DNA of 64,000 nt from Naganishia liquefaciens (Eukaryota; Basidiomycota; Tremellomycetes; Filobasidiales; Filobasidiaceae), in NCBI GenBank assembly GCA_013423385.1, contig BLZA01000009.1, positions 992,001 through 1,056,000 on the forward strand. The letters run 5' to 3'. The position numbers and the translations under genes are program-made. Below the pieces are notes generated by a model that saw only the letters and a list, made by a program, of their open reading frames with translations, searched no databases and was not told the DNA's origin. Of the stretch, positions 43,936 through 55,085 are shown one piece after another. How positions within the stretch are numbered: the stretch's first letter is position 1; every line of letters begins with the position of its first letter.

Positions 43936-46242
43936 ATGTCACGACGCACGCACACACGATGGCCCCCACACGGCCCGGCGACGACCGCAAGCCGCGCGAG
44001 CCAGATCAAGCGCTCGCTCCTCGCCAACTCGCTCGTGTGGAAAGACGTCGACCGGTGTGCCGAGCTGGGCGACGGCGTCGACGTGGGCAGCACGGGATGT
44101 ATCAATGCGCTCTCCTGGTCGGATGATGGACAGACGCTCCTCGCGGCTGGGGACGATACTCGGTTCGTTCACGACCACAACTCGGTTTCCGTTGCTGAAC
44201 GTGGTTGTGTGCGCAGAATTTGCATGTGGAAACCTGACAATGACACGGCGGCCACGCCAGAGAATCCGTATCCTTTCAAGCTGGACGATACGATATCGAC
44301 AGGGCACACCCAGAATATCTTTTCGTCAAAGTTTCTCCCTGGCGCTTCGCACATGACGATCGCGAGCTGCGCAGGTGACGCCCAGATCCTCGTATACGAT
44401 GTCGAGCGGCTCGACCGGCTGGTTACGAGTGGCTTCCGGAGCCGGCTTGGAGAGCTGAATGGAAGAGAAGGCGCGGGAGTGAGAAAGCTGCTGTGCCATC
44501 GGGACCGCGTCAAGAGGATATCAACAGAAGTGAGCGAGCACACGGTTCGAGCGGCCGTTCTGCTGACGATCCGCAGGATAACCCGCACATGTTCTTGACC
44601 GTTTCCGAAGACGGTACCGTTCGACAGCATGACCTTCGTACAACGCATGACTGCCGGTCGGGATGTCCATCACCGTTAATGACCACGCTCTCCTCGATTC
44701 AACTCTATTCGCTGTCCGTTTCCAAAATCAACCCATACCTGTTCACCGTCGCGGGCACGTCGCCCTACGCGTATCTGCAAGATCGTCGAATGGTCAGACC
44801 CATGAGGGAAGAATGGTCTACGCGCGGATTCTCAGGGGAAGCCGATCAGGGCGGCAAGGTGCATTGCGTCAGGCGGTTTGGACTGGATCCGAACGCGCAG
44901 GAAGAGGAAGATCAAGCGGGAGAAGTCGAGGGGATGACCGATGAGGAGAGGACCCGGCGAAGGGATGCAGCGAGGCGGAGAAGACATATGGTTAGACATA
45001 TCACGGCGGTCGACATGTCGGACCAAAATGCGGAAGATGTGAGTAGCCTTGGCATGCGCAGTGAAATGTGGCTCACAAGTCCCCGCAGCTGATCGTCTGT
45101 AAGTGGCGCAAGGCTGACAATGCAGGCAACTGAGCCACTCTAGCCTTCTCCGGCCACTCTATTGGTCTATTCTCCATTCATGATGATCCGACAGAGTCGT
45201 CGATCCGCTCCTTGCGGCCACGCAATCCGCCACTGAGTAGCTCGAGCGAGGTGGGATTAAAGCGTCGACGTGGATCGCCCGGCGCCGGTCGACTGCAGAC
45301 TCTGCAACGAGATGAGCCAGCCGAAGTGGAAAGGGATGGGCGCGAGGCGGATGAGCTGGGCCTTCCAAGGGAGGCAGATCAAGAGGCCTCCCAGGTGTCT
45401 GCGGCATCGGGACCTCCTCGGCGCTACGGATTTGGGCTGTCGGCGCGCTCTCTTATGGTATCTGACGACGAGAGAGGTGGAAGTGGGGAGCCCAACGGGC
45501 AGATCCAAATTGACGAGCAAGGGGAGGAGGAGGACGAGCAAGAGGAGGAGGAGGAGGACGAGGAGGACGAGGACGAGCAAGAGGAGGAGGAGGACGAGGA
45601 CGAGGACGGGCACGAGGAGGAGGATGAGGACATGAGTGCCGACGAGGAAGAGCTGGAAGCCATTCTTGCCGACGAAGAAGAAGGGCTGTATCCATCAGAG
45701 GAGACCGCTACCTCTCCTTTTGCATCGGCTCCGGTGGTCTATCCACGACGACTGTACAAGGGAGCGCGTAACGTCGAGACGGTCAAAGACGTGACTTTTC
45801 TAGGAGCCGAAAAGAATTACATCGGCAGTGGGAGTGACGATGGGAATTTTTTTGTATGGTCGAAAGAGGGCAAGCTCGAGGGAATCTGGGAAGGTGACGG
45901 ATCCGTCGTCAATGTTATCGAGCAGCATCCGTCTTTACCGCTGTGTGCCGTATCTGGCATCGATTCGACAGTCAAGGTGGGCTATCTTGGTGTTCTGGTC
46001 AGGGCTTAGCTGACCAACTCTAGTTGTTTGCACCCCTTCATGCGCCGCCCACGGTGTCATTCAAACGAATACACGACGCCGAAAACATCATACGCGCCAA
46101 CACCCAGTCAGATCGCCTGAGAGGCATCGGCGGACGAATGGCACTCTTGAGCTCATACGCTCGTTTCTTGGCGAATGGCGGCGAAGGCCTTGTGGAATTT
46201 GAAGGTGGCGGAGAGGGCATGCGGGATTGCGCGTTGCAGTAG
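43936..46242 (+). CDS. WD40 protein, DCAF (CUL4 adaptor)-like
   Basis: Multi-exon WD-repeat protein resembling the DCAF5/6/8 and WDTC1 family of CUL4-DDB1 substrate receptors. Repeats include TGCINALSWSDDGQTLLAAG, STGHTQNIFSSKFLPGASHM, MFLTVSEDGTVRQHDLRTTH, YSLSVSKINPYLFTVAGTSP with AYLQDRRM (typical of this family), VKDVTFLGAEKNYIGSGSDD with GNFFVWSKEGKLE, and HPSLPLCAVSGIDSTVKLFA. Between the fifth and sixth repeats a long insertion carries basic helices (DEERTRRRDAARRRRHMVRH) and a run of about 45 almost pure Glu/Asp residues (45520-45660). Start choice: 43936 (MSRRTHTRW) gives the most family-like length; ATGs at 43801 and 43891 are alternatives. The ligase role is inferred from family similarity. 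Confidence 0.85.
45520..45660 (+). repeat. GAG/GAC-rich acidic coding repeat in the DCAF-like gene
   Basis: A purine-rich imperfect trinucleotide tract (gag/gac) encodes about 45 almost uninterrupted Glu and Asp residues. It remains in frame and is probably a length-variable disordered insertion between WD repeats. Confidence 0.9.
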
Positions 46243-46307
46243 ATGGACATTTATTTTATTTCATACAACTGGAATATATACAACTCGGTTTATCAAGGTC
46301 TGGTCAT

Positions 46308-47679
46308 TCAGCTGGCTCGGCTCTTGCCTTTCGACGAATTGATGGGCGGTGCTATGGTATTTTCATCCTGTGTGAAGCGTTAGACAGATTACCATGCTTC
46401 CAGAAAAAACCTACTGGTTCACACTATAGGGATGATCAGCCAAAGTCGCTCGATCGGCATCGGTCACACACATACCTCGGCACCCAAGGAAACCTCTGCT
46501 GTTCCGTCATCCAGCAGCCAGATTCGTGTCTTGCTTTCGTCTGGGTTGCATTTTCGCCCCTGCAGGGCCTGAGGACAGCCAGCCCATTTCCTGTTGCAGC
46601 TCATCAGCGTGATGCTTGGCTAGATGAGGACCGACTCACCTCCAAGCATCAGACTCGAGCACGTTATCCTGGTCTTCTTCAGATTGAGGCATCCCACGCC
46701 CGAAAGGATGGTTGAGAGTGTACAAGGAGTGCATCTCTGCACAAGCCATCATTCAGAACTGGAGCCCGAATGCAGCCCTCTACGTACTTTTCTCGAAACA
46801 GCCAAAGAACCGGGGTAGAATCGCTCGAACGAGTTCAGGAGCACATACGAAAGATGATCCCGTGATATCGTCGACATGAACGTGCAGCTGATGACCCTGG
46901 TTATTAGAGGCGAGTTGACAAAGGCATATCACTCACTTTAAGAGATAGCGTGAACGGCGGCAGCGCGAGATCCCGCAATAGTGATGGCTGAATGTGCATC
47001 TTGACGGTGACTGTAGGGGGCTTTAGCAGACAGCACATGTCTGTGGCCGAGACGTACCATCGTGAACGTCCACATCCATCAAGGAATCCCACATGAGGCA
47101 CCTTTTGATGCCACACTTTCCAATCGGACATGTTCCGTGTTCCGCACCAAGCCTCGGTTTTTGGCCCTCGTGCAACATCAACAGCTTTTGCTTCTCCAAC
47201 TCTGCCCGCCATAGGTCTCGACGCATCGCCTCGGACGAAGAGTCGAGCGATCCCCGCCGCTTGGTCCGACATACTTGATCTGTCGGAAGAAGCGGGACAT
47301 AGAGGTTGATGTCTCGACATGGCGAGCACGCACGGCTGGCGGCAAGGAGGTCCTGAACCATGAGGTAACGGATGACTTGGCACAGGCGTGGACAAGGCGG
47401 GCTGTCCAGGCACAGGTCGGAGATGTCTAAATCACATGGTGGGCAGAGCCGGGAGGGAGCGGCGACGGTATCATGGGTCGCTGGCGCTTCTGTCCCTTCA
47501 GCCTCGCCGATTCCTGCTCCGCTCGGCTTCCTCTTCTTTGCCTTTTTCTTTCGCAAGCCCTTGCGAAGTTGGACTGCATGCCCGAACTGTTGTGCCGGCG
47601 ATGTCGACGGGACGACGTGTTTCGTGGGCGGGGAGGGCGGCGGAGTGGGTGGCAGGAGCTGCTGAGTGTGATATTCCAT
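46308..47679 (-). CDS. Unknown protein with basic N-terminal segment
   Basis: Six exons on the minus strand; exon 1 is 47058-47679 and the stop is at 46308. About 350 aa. N terminus MEYHTQQLLPPTPPPSPPTK is Pro-rich, followed by a strongly basic stretch (RKGLRKKKAKKRKPSGAG) that could direct nuclear or nucleolar entry. The middle part has many Cys (LCPPCDLDISDLCLDSPPCP, AEHGTCPIGKCGIKRCLMWD) in no recognised zinc-finger order. Later blocks VKMHIQPSLLRDLALPPFTL, LHVHVDDITGSSFVCAPELV, ILPRFFGCFEKK and TRIWLLDDGTAEVSLGAEDE look like beta strands of a folded domain. All six junctions keep the frame with standard splice borders, which supports a real gene. I do not recognise the family. It is convergent with the DCAF-like gene (65 bp). 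Confidence 0.7.
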
Positions 47680-47996
47680 GTTGGCGTGACATGCCACGGG
47701 TCTTCATGTTGGCTAGAGTCGAGTGGGCTACTTATCTTGCGATACTACTGCTGGCACGGGTATCAGATGTTACACCAGAGTCGTGACTGTGATGACCGTG
47801 AAGTCGCCATTTCGTTCGGCGGTGATGTCGTCATCGACCTCGGCCTCATCTCGATATCTGTCTAGCGTTCCGCATGTCCCCTTATTCTTCCGCTGTTCTG
47901 ACGATCCAACTCTTGTAACCCTTGAACTAGCAACTAGTGCACGACTGCCCACAGTCCGCATGCATTGGCGGTTGCATTGGCCCCGACTTGACGAGA
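47680..47996. other. Intergenic between two minus-strand genes
   Basis: 317 bp; presumed CMC4 3' UTR and promoter of the unknown gene. No feature recognised. Confidence 0.5.
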
Positions 47997-48377
47997 CTAC
48001 GCTCTTTGACTCTCCAACTGCTTCATCTTGCGGTCTACAACGCTCCGTATCGGGCAAGCCGTTGACTCTAACACCTCGGGCCGCTCCATGCCCGCCATAT
48101 TCGTGACCGACTGCTTGTCCACAGCCTTGTAAAACTCGTCGCAGCAACGGTAAAGTGCTTCGACGAATTGCTCGCACTTTGCTTGGTTGTAAGAATTGCG
48201 AGACAGGCAGGTCTGAATAGCGCATGCTGTATGGGAGATGAGCATGTGATACGGCTCCTCAGATGATGATCTACCTTCATCTTGACATGACTGTCTGTCT
48301 ACGTTGAGACGGGAGGGCTGAAAAGGGCGGTATATAAGAGAAGAACACACTGGGTTGCTGCGACGTACCCGAACCAT
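47997..48377 (-). CDS. CMC4: Cmc4-like twin CX9C mitochondrial protein
   Basis: Three exons (48369-48377, 48275-48317, 47997-48226), 282 nt, 93 aa. The twin CX9C motif is exact: Cys14-x9-Cys24 and Cys35-x9-Cys45, with extra Cys19 and Cys46, as in CMC4/MTCP1-family proteins (SCQDEACAIQTCLSRNSYNQ, KCEQFVEALYRCCDEFYKAV). The C-terminal segment ACPIRSVVDRKMKQLESQR also matches the family. Such proteins fold in the intermembrane space through Mia40 and support respiratory chain assembly. The first coding exon is only ATGGTTCGG. Without that splice the frame is also open (adding 16 residues), but the spliced form gives the family-like compact N terminus. Divergent from the acetyltransferase gene (315 bp). 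Confidence 0.92.
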   Translation of the reverse strand: MVRVRRSNPVCSSLIYRPFQPSRLNVDRQSCQDEGRSSSEEPYHMLISHTACAIQTCLSRNSYNQAKCEQFVEALYRCCDEFYKAVDKQSVTNMAGMERPEVLESTACPIRSVVDRKMKQLESQRA

Positions 48378-48692
48378 TGTGCAACTTTTGCCTGGAATAT
48401 CTCAAAGTTCTGCACACGTCGTGGAGGCGGATCGAATGCGAGTGGTACGATGGCCTGCTTGAAGAGGGGGAGCAGATCGTCGATGAGGACAAGGCGTCTT
48501 TTGCCAAGGTCGACGTCAAGATGAGCCGCGTCACGGATAAACGTCGACGCAAAGTTGGCCGAAGTCCGTCCGGTCATGTCCGATCGAGCGGTCGACGTCG
48601 TTTTCTGACCGACACACTCGGGCTCGTTGCTTGGCATAAAGCGCAAGCCATGGTGGCATCCGGAATCATTGGGTGGACTCCCAGCGTTCACC

Positions 48693-49487
48693 ATGGCAAC
48701 ATCTACCATTGTGCCGGCAGCGCTGTCGAGTTCCCTGCGCGCAAAGACGTCGAAAGCGACACCGCGCGACATCCGTCTAGAGACCCTCGACGATGCGACT
48801 CCGTTCCCTGTCATCCAACAAGTAGCCGAAACAATCATTCTCGCACTCGAGCTCGGCTCTCCGGTATGGGACAACATGGTCCCGAAAGTTCAGGCACCCT
48901 TCGACGTTCAAGTTCATCGCGCAGCGCTGCAGCACCAGATGGCATTACAAAATCCAGAGGATGGCAAGGTGTATGTTCGGGCTGTGGGAACGTTTGACGA
49001 CGGACGAGAGCGGACTCTTGGTGTCACGATCTGGCAGAAGCCTGGGCACGGATACCATTCAGTGCGGCGGGAAGAATTGGCAAGGGAGAATCAGGAGGCC
49101 TTCGAGGGGTACGATCTGACGTTTCGAGACGCCTTTCTCGGAGGATTCCAGAGTCAGAGGGATAATTTGATGGGCAACGAGCTGTACTGGTGAGTACTGA
49201 TCATGGCTCGAGAAGCTGAGGGCTTAGAGTTCTACAGGTATCTGTCTGTCCTCGTTGTTCATCCGGATTACCAAAAATTTCGCATCGGTAGTCGACTTCT
49301 CGATCAAGGCCTAGAGGAGCTCGTGGCAAGCAATCCCAAGCCTGCTCTACTAGAGGCCACGCCGGCTGGGGAGAGGCTATACAAAAGTCGTGGATTCGTC
49401 AAGGAGGTCGAGTTTTTGCTGTGCGAGCAGTATCCGGGCATGAAGAGCTTGAAATTTCCATTGTACCGGAGACCTGCCGATGCGTGA
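48693..49487 (+). CDS. GNAT-family N-acetyltransferase
   Basis: Two exons (48693-49189, 49238-49487), 747 nt, 248 aa. The GNAT fold is recognisable by motif A in YLSVLVVHPDYQKFRIGSRL, where a Q/R-x-x-G-x-G/A loop binding acetyl-CoA is replaced by KFRIGS, and the following helix LLDQGLEELV. Motif B is in PALLEATPAGERLYKSRGFV, the usual LEATPAGxxLYxxxGF pattern of fungal members. N-terminal half: IRLETLDDATPFPVIQQVAE and VGTFDDGRERTLGVTIWQKP, a likely beta strand pair. The substrate is unknown; small-molecule amines or peptides are typical for this fungal subgroup. Convergent with the amine oxidase gene, only 44 bp between stop codons. Confidence 0.88.
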
Positions 49488-49531
49488 TACTCACACAACG
49501 TTCTCTGTTTCCTGATCGATTCATTCTGACA

Positions 49532-52279
49532 TTAGTGGCAGCAATTCCCGTTTGTCGGCGCTCCTGCTGAAGCCCCGTTCGTCCCATTCCTCTCGCTTGC
49601 AAAGGCATTGACAGACTGGCCATCACTGCCACTGGGCACATCCAGCGCCGGGTTCCGCGCGAAGAACCTGAGGGCACGTTAGCGCAGCCCCGGCTCGAAA
49701 GCCCCGCAACTCACCCTACGGGTTTGAACATGACCATACACGTCTCCTGAGGCATAACAGGATAGTCTTCTGGCCGTGGAATATGAGTAACTCCAACGGT
49801 GAGGTATGTCACAATATCTGTGTTTCTGATATTCTCGTCTCGCTCAGCCCAGCGGCTAACAGAGTCTGGTGGCGTGATTCGAGTTTGAGGGACCCATTTG
49901 CCGGCCGGGTAAAGCTCGTCTTCGACAAAGGGGACCGTCCAAATGGATTTGGTGGCAAAAGCGGCGCGCTTTGCGACCCAGCTGTCGGGTTTTGCCAGGA
50001 GTTTCGGTTGCTGCAGCAGGTCAGTCGGTGTTTCCGCTTTCGTTCAGGAGGACATACTTCTTTCGCCATGATCTTGTACCCGATCGGCTGCCTTGTCGAG
50101 AAGTGCTTGTGATTCTCGTTGATAAAGCTGCAATAGGTGAGCTTGGAACTCTTCATCTCACAGACGACTTACCTCCAGTATCGTTGTCGATCAGTATCTA
50201 CGATGTCAGCCGCGTCCTTGGCCGTCTCGTAGATTTGCTTGTCAAGGGTAAAAGCGTTTCCTGCAAAATTTTCCGGAGACCCAGTAGCGTGTGGTGAGAC
50301 GACGATATCGGTCTTCAAAAGCGAATTATTGATGCCGTCAATCATCGGGTCGACTCTGAGCGAGAACAAGTGTTGATGGTATTGTGCGTTGATCTTCTAC
50401 GAGTTAGTCACGGCCTTGCGCAGACCAGACAACTCACTTGAGGAGCTACTTCGGTACCGTATCCACCAGTGGACTCGCCTGGGGCGAGTAGAGAAAGGTT
50501 GAGGATACCGGTCAAGCGGATCTCGAGCTGCACATTGCCGTCTTGGTAGAACTGGCGATCTCGGGTCAGTCTCGGCCGGTCATGTGAGGCTTGCACGTAC
50601 GTTCCAATAAATTGCATACTCGTAGTTTGCACTACGTGACGTCAGCTCGGGGGTTCCATTTGCGCAATAGACTCACACTGTGCAGATCATCGAGATGACC
50701 AATTTTCTTGATCGTACGGAATGCGCGCGACCACCAGGTCGGTAATCGGTATGCTTGAACAGCAAACCGGCGTCTTCCTCATGGATACAGATGGCGTTGT
50801 TAATGATGGTCGGCTGACCAGCGTGATTGACGAATGTACCCGGCAGGTAGCTGGGTCGCGTGAGCTTCGTCCCGACGGGAGCGTGAGATCACTTACTGGA
50901 TGGCGCCTTTGCAGCATTTGCCCAGCATGAGCTCGTTGGCCAAAACACCCAGTCCGTACTCGCCTGTATGATGTAAGCGTGATGCCGAATCGTAGCCTTT
51001 ATACTCACCGACATCGAAAGCGAATTTACGGGGATGAGGCCACTGTCGGGGTGTCAGAATGACGGTGATTGAATTGGTCGAGCCCAACATACCTCGGGAG
51101 ATGCATATGGAACGACTAGAGACGGTCAGCGCGCCATTATAACGAGCAACAGAATGCTCACCCATCTCGGCAAGGGATAGTCGATAGAATAGCGGACGGA
51201 CTCGTCCGGCGTCATTGTATGTCACAGTCGAAAGCACCAGACCCTGAGGCGAAGTCAGCGACGCTCTCACGAATAGACGAGAATGCCCACCTCGCGATAA
51301 TGGAATCCGATATGCATTTTCCACTTTTGCCACTCGAGCTCATTACCGTTCATGGTAAAGCTGACGCCTTCAGGTTGCGAAATGATGAGTGGCTTGAGAT
51401 CTGTCCGCTCTTCGATCCCATGATGCTCTTTCATGAGCTCCGGAAGAAATTCACTTCGAGCACGAGGAGGCTGTCGGATCTCGGTGTCGGCGGATGTTGA
51501 CAGGGGGAGCGGAGCGGTGGACGGTGCGAGGAGGTTGCCGTCTAGGTCTCGTCGTGCAGGTACATCTATCGCTAGGACTTCGAACGTGTTTGCGTCAAGA
51601 ACCTAAAAGCCATCAGTGCCATGCCGCGACAAAGGGTGTCTACTTACTGGATAAAAGTCCAAGGGATGCGCATACATGTTGCTGTCCTCTTGAAATCGGG
51701 CAAAAGTCATGCATTGCTGCACCCTCCGCGTCGCAGGGAATCGCTCGTCGTATCCGATGGTCCAGCCGTCGCAGCAGAGCTCCTCGGGTTTGATGTTCAT
51801 TGCGTCTAGTCTGGCAAGGATGGCGGGATCCTCACGAAGTGCGGCTTCGGCATCACAGAGTTCTTCGATCGTGAGGCAGGGTTGTTGGCCGTCTGTGAGA
51901 GTGTCAGAGGAGACGACGGTGGGTTTCGGAGAAGTGAGATTGATCAAGAGGACGTGCAGATATCTGCAAGGGATCAGCAAGAGTAGATGGCAGAAACGGA
52001 CACTCACCCTGTCACCACATCAATGACGTGAATTTCTGCCGTCCTGTGCGCCGGTCCGGAAGGCGTCTCGGGGACAGATTCAACATCTAGGGGAATCCCA
52101 AGCTGCGCAAGGACATCGAGCTTGGGCGGAGGTTTGGCAAACGTGGCGACAAACTTGAACGCCTTGAGCTGCATGGACTCTGTCAGGTGGTGACGAGCCG
52201 TGTCGCAAGCCTGGATGATCTCATCGGGACTGAGCGGGTCGAGCGGGTGCGATGTGGAGAAGCGAGTGTTGCAAGGCAT
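49532..52279 (-). CDS. Copper amine oxidase (topaquinone enzyme)
   Basis: Oxidises primary amines to aldehydes with release of ammonia and hydrogen peroxide. Many exons on the minus strand. The N2/N3 domains start at [20 protein letters not shown] with [20 protein letters not shown]. Catalytic region: [40 protein letters not shown] (contains the expected general-base Asp), [17 protein letters not shown], and the cofactor site ANYEYAIYW, whose first Tyr in N-Y-E-Y is the topaquinone precursor. The His-x-His copper ligands are in [33 protein letters not shown] and [19 protein letters not shown] follow. All key residues are present. The protein ends ...NGNCCH, without an SKL-type signal, so cytosolic or another peroxisomal route is possible. 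Divergent from a Zn2Cys6 gene. Confidence 0.95.
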
Positions 52280-52550
52280 GATGGATGGAGGGATGTCATG
52301 AGGATTACATGACCTGATTCATGGCAGTTCGCTTGGTATAATATATATCGTACGGACTGGTCCCATCATGATACCGACGGTTCCCTGCCGCTTCTTGAAC
52401 CGCTCTAGCCACGCCAACCGCGCGATGCCCAAGCCACATTCAGGTGATTGCCGCTATCAGTCCACTATCTCCTCGACTTGCTTCCGCTTTCGGTTTCGGA
52501 CTACATTCGGCCCGAAATAGCCAATCCCGCGTCTCCCTCAAGCGGCATTC
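52280..52550. promoter_or_regulatory. Shared promoter of amine oxidase and Zn2Cys6 genes
   Basis: 271 bp between divergent start codons. It contains a TATAATATATAT element (about 52337-52348) and two GATA-type cores on the minus strand (TGATAG at 52454-52459, AGATAG at 52465-52470). The GATA cores are near chance expectation for this length; nitrogen control is therefore only a suggestion. Confidence 0.45.
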
Positions 52551-54853
52551 ATGTCCCGTCATGTCGGCTCGACCCCTCGCCAGTCGACAGGCGGTTCCGT
52601 CATGCCTTCCTCGCACCAATTTGCCGACCGGGAAGACAGTGTTCCGGAAGTATCGACAAATGATCCGCCAAACGATCGACCGCAGAACAAACGACCAAAG
52701 TACACACGAACGCGCGGCGTAGGCTGTGAGACGTGCCGCAGGTAAGTCTTCGCCTTTCCACCGCCATGATGCCTCGACTGATGCATCTCCCAGACGCAAG
52801 AAGAAGTGCGCAGGGATCGACGCAATCTTCAAAACGTGTCTCGGATGCCGGAAGAATGGCTTGCTATGCTTACCATGGGGATCAGAGCATCCTCAGTATC
52901 CGGCAAATGGCGTGGAGACTTCGAGGAGTAGACCCTCGGAAAGCATGCAGGAAGGGGCCAATGCGAATGCACGTACGACCAACTCGAGCTTTGTTCGTGA
53001 ACAGTCCGATGTCGTTGGGCCATTGGCATTACCGGAGCATACTCGAGAGGTCGCGAATTTCGTCACCACGCACGAACCACTACCTGTCCCCGGGATTTTC
53101 CAGCAAGACACTGAAGCTTCATACGCGGGACTCGAAGTTCCGATGACTCCAAACACGCAAGCAATATGGATGGCGTTGATCCAATATACGGAACCGGGGA
53201 TACCCATGGAGGATGAGGCGATCAGGCGCAAGGATGGCCGCGGGAGGGTGAGCGGACCTGCGGACCCGGGGTACGGAATGCTGGGGACGGGAGTCTCGTT
53301 GGCAACGACCCCTGTTGTGAGTTGATTACAGCGAGACCTCGAGCGTAGTTGACCTCTCCCATAGTCGACAGACGAGACATTGACGATGGAATACGGTACG
53401 TAACCTTTTCACCGCTCAGCTGTATGCTCATCCACCTGTAGCCCTCGACCCGCGGACCGACCTCCGGAAACATCCCCACACGCAACACCTGCTCGACCTT
53501 TACCTCGAGATCGCCGACTGCTGGCTCCCGACTTTCCCGCCCGGCTCCAATAATCCAATCCGCACCGCCGTGGCGGGGCTGCACGATTCTCCTGCGAGTA
53601 TCTGCGTGCGGAGTGCGTTGGCGTCGGCGTATTTGAGGTGTGTAAACGGTGGCAAGGAGGTAAGGGAGGGATCCAGGACTCTAGGGGTGGATCTGGAGAG
53701 GCTGTTTGTGGATACGGCGATCAGCTCGATTTCGGCGAATCCACCGGATCTGAGTCTAAGTAACAAATTGTGGTGTATCATCGATCTTCGTGAGTGTGAC
53801 TGGGTCGTCGGAATTGTCGAGCTAAATCGTCGGCAGAACTCTACTACTTTACGCATTCATCGGCGCGACAGGGAATGGAGATCATGAAGATGGCCGAAGA
53901 CATTATTCACCAGGAATTCGGCGAGTCGCCGGAACTGGTCATGTCGCTGCTGTACCGACAACAGACATTCGGCGCGAGAATCTTTGCGCTCGGGGATATC
54001 AGTCGGTGCATCCTAGACCGCGGCAAACGATGCGTGTAAGTACGCTCGAGGGGATTTGTGTCATCTGGCGCTCCAATCGAATCGGAATTGTTACAGCTTT
54101 GACCTCATTGGTAAAAATGACGAGAACCCGCCCATTCCGCATGCAATGGCGCTCGGCGCGTACGACTCTACCTGGGTCTCTGGCAACGCGTGGCTCGGTA
54201 TGCCGCTAAGTATCGGCGTCGATCTGGCGGCTGTTGTAGATCTTGTGGCGGACATGAAGGATGCGGAGCAAACGTATGGTGCGCGAATACCGACGAAGCA
54301 CACCGAGGGGTTCCGAGATCGCGGGTTTGCGATTGAGGGTAGGATACGGAGAAAGGATTTTGCGGGGGAGCGCGGGGATGGGGATCGGGACGGAGAACCA
54401 ATTGGGGTCGTGCTGGGAGATTTGTGGAAGGCTGTGAGTATCGCAAATTGTTGCAGGATGTTGGCTGATTCTTTTCAGACGGCATTGACAATCCTGTATC
54501 AATCCGTCTTTCACTACGGCCCGCTACATCCCCACCTACGCGACGCCCTAGCCGAGATGCGTCGAACCTTGTCCATCGCATTCCAGCATTCCTTCCGTAC
54601 GCCAGCGCCCACACATCTGCCGCACCTTTTCGGCTACCTCTCGTGCCCCGTCTTCTTTGCCGGAACGCTGGCAATCGCACCACAGGACCGACAATGGGTG
54701 CGGCGGATGCTGGAGCGTCTGGGGCCCGAGCAGGCGTGGCGGGATAACGCGGCGTTGCTGGAGGGCGTGTGGCGCGAGATGGATGATACGGGCTGGGCGG
54801 TGGATTGGTATGCGTACATGGTCGAGCATGAGCGGTGGGCCGGGTTCTACTAG
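52551..54853 (+). CDS. Zn2Cys6 fungal transcription factor
   Basis: About seven exons. The zinc cluster is at Cys59, 62, 69, 79, 82 and 89 (GVGCETCRRRKKKCAGIDAI, then FKTCLGCRKNGLLC), with a longer C3-C4 loop of nine residues. The intron after CRR falls inside the cluster. Polar N-terminal and linker regions are followed by a fungal-specific regulatory domain: LLDLYLEIADCWLPTFPPGS, ICVRSALASAYLRCVNGGKE, LYYFTHSSARQGMEIMKMAE, FDLIGKNDENPPIPHAMALG, LTILYQSVFHYGPLHPHLRD, YLSCPVFFAGTLAIAPQDRQ and a tail WYAYMVEHERWAGFY. Divergent from the copper amine oxidase with a 271-bp shared promoter; it could control that enzyme (inference). The 5' ATG at 52551 is the first in the open frame. Confidence 0.9.
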
Positions 54854-54989
54854 GCGGGTCGGGCTGGGCTGGCTGGGCTGGCGGGACATGGTGTGTAATG
54901 ATGTGTATTGTGATTCCTCGGAGAAATCTCTCGGGGAAACCGCGGCCGGAATCGCGGCGGGCGATGACGAGGCAGCGCGCGGATGGCAG

Positions 54990-55024
54990 TATACATACCA
55001 TATATATATATATACATATACATG
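54990..55024. repeat. TA-rich dinucleotide tract upstream of the lactonase-like gene
   Basis: Imperfect (TA)n stretch (atacataccatatatatatatatacatatacat) ending about 60 bp before the ATG at 55086. It may serve as the TATA element of that gene; it is also a simple repeat. Confidence 0.8.
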
Positions 55025-55085
55025 GTCGCCGTCGGTATCGAGTGTGTTTCCTCGCTGCCCCGCTCTCCTTGCCATCACCATCATC

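Noticed and set aside
45470-45660. Independent minus-strand Ser- or Leu-rich protein ORFs
   Set aside because: They are mirror readings of the GAG/GAC acidic coding tract of the DCAF-like gene.
52454-52470. Paired GATA sites as proof of nitrogen control
   Set aside because: About one HGATAR match is expected by chance in 271 bp on two strands, so two matches are weak evidence.
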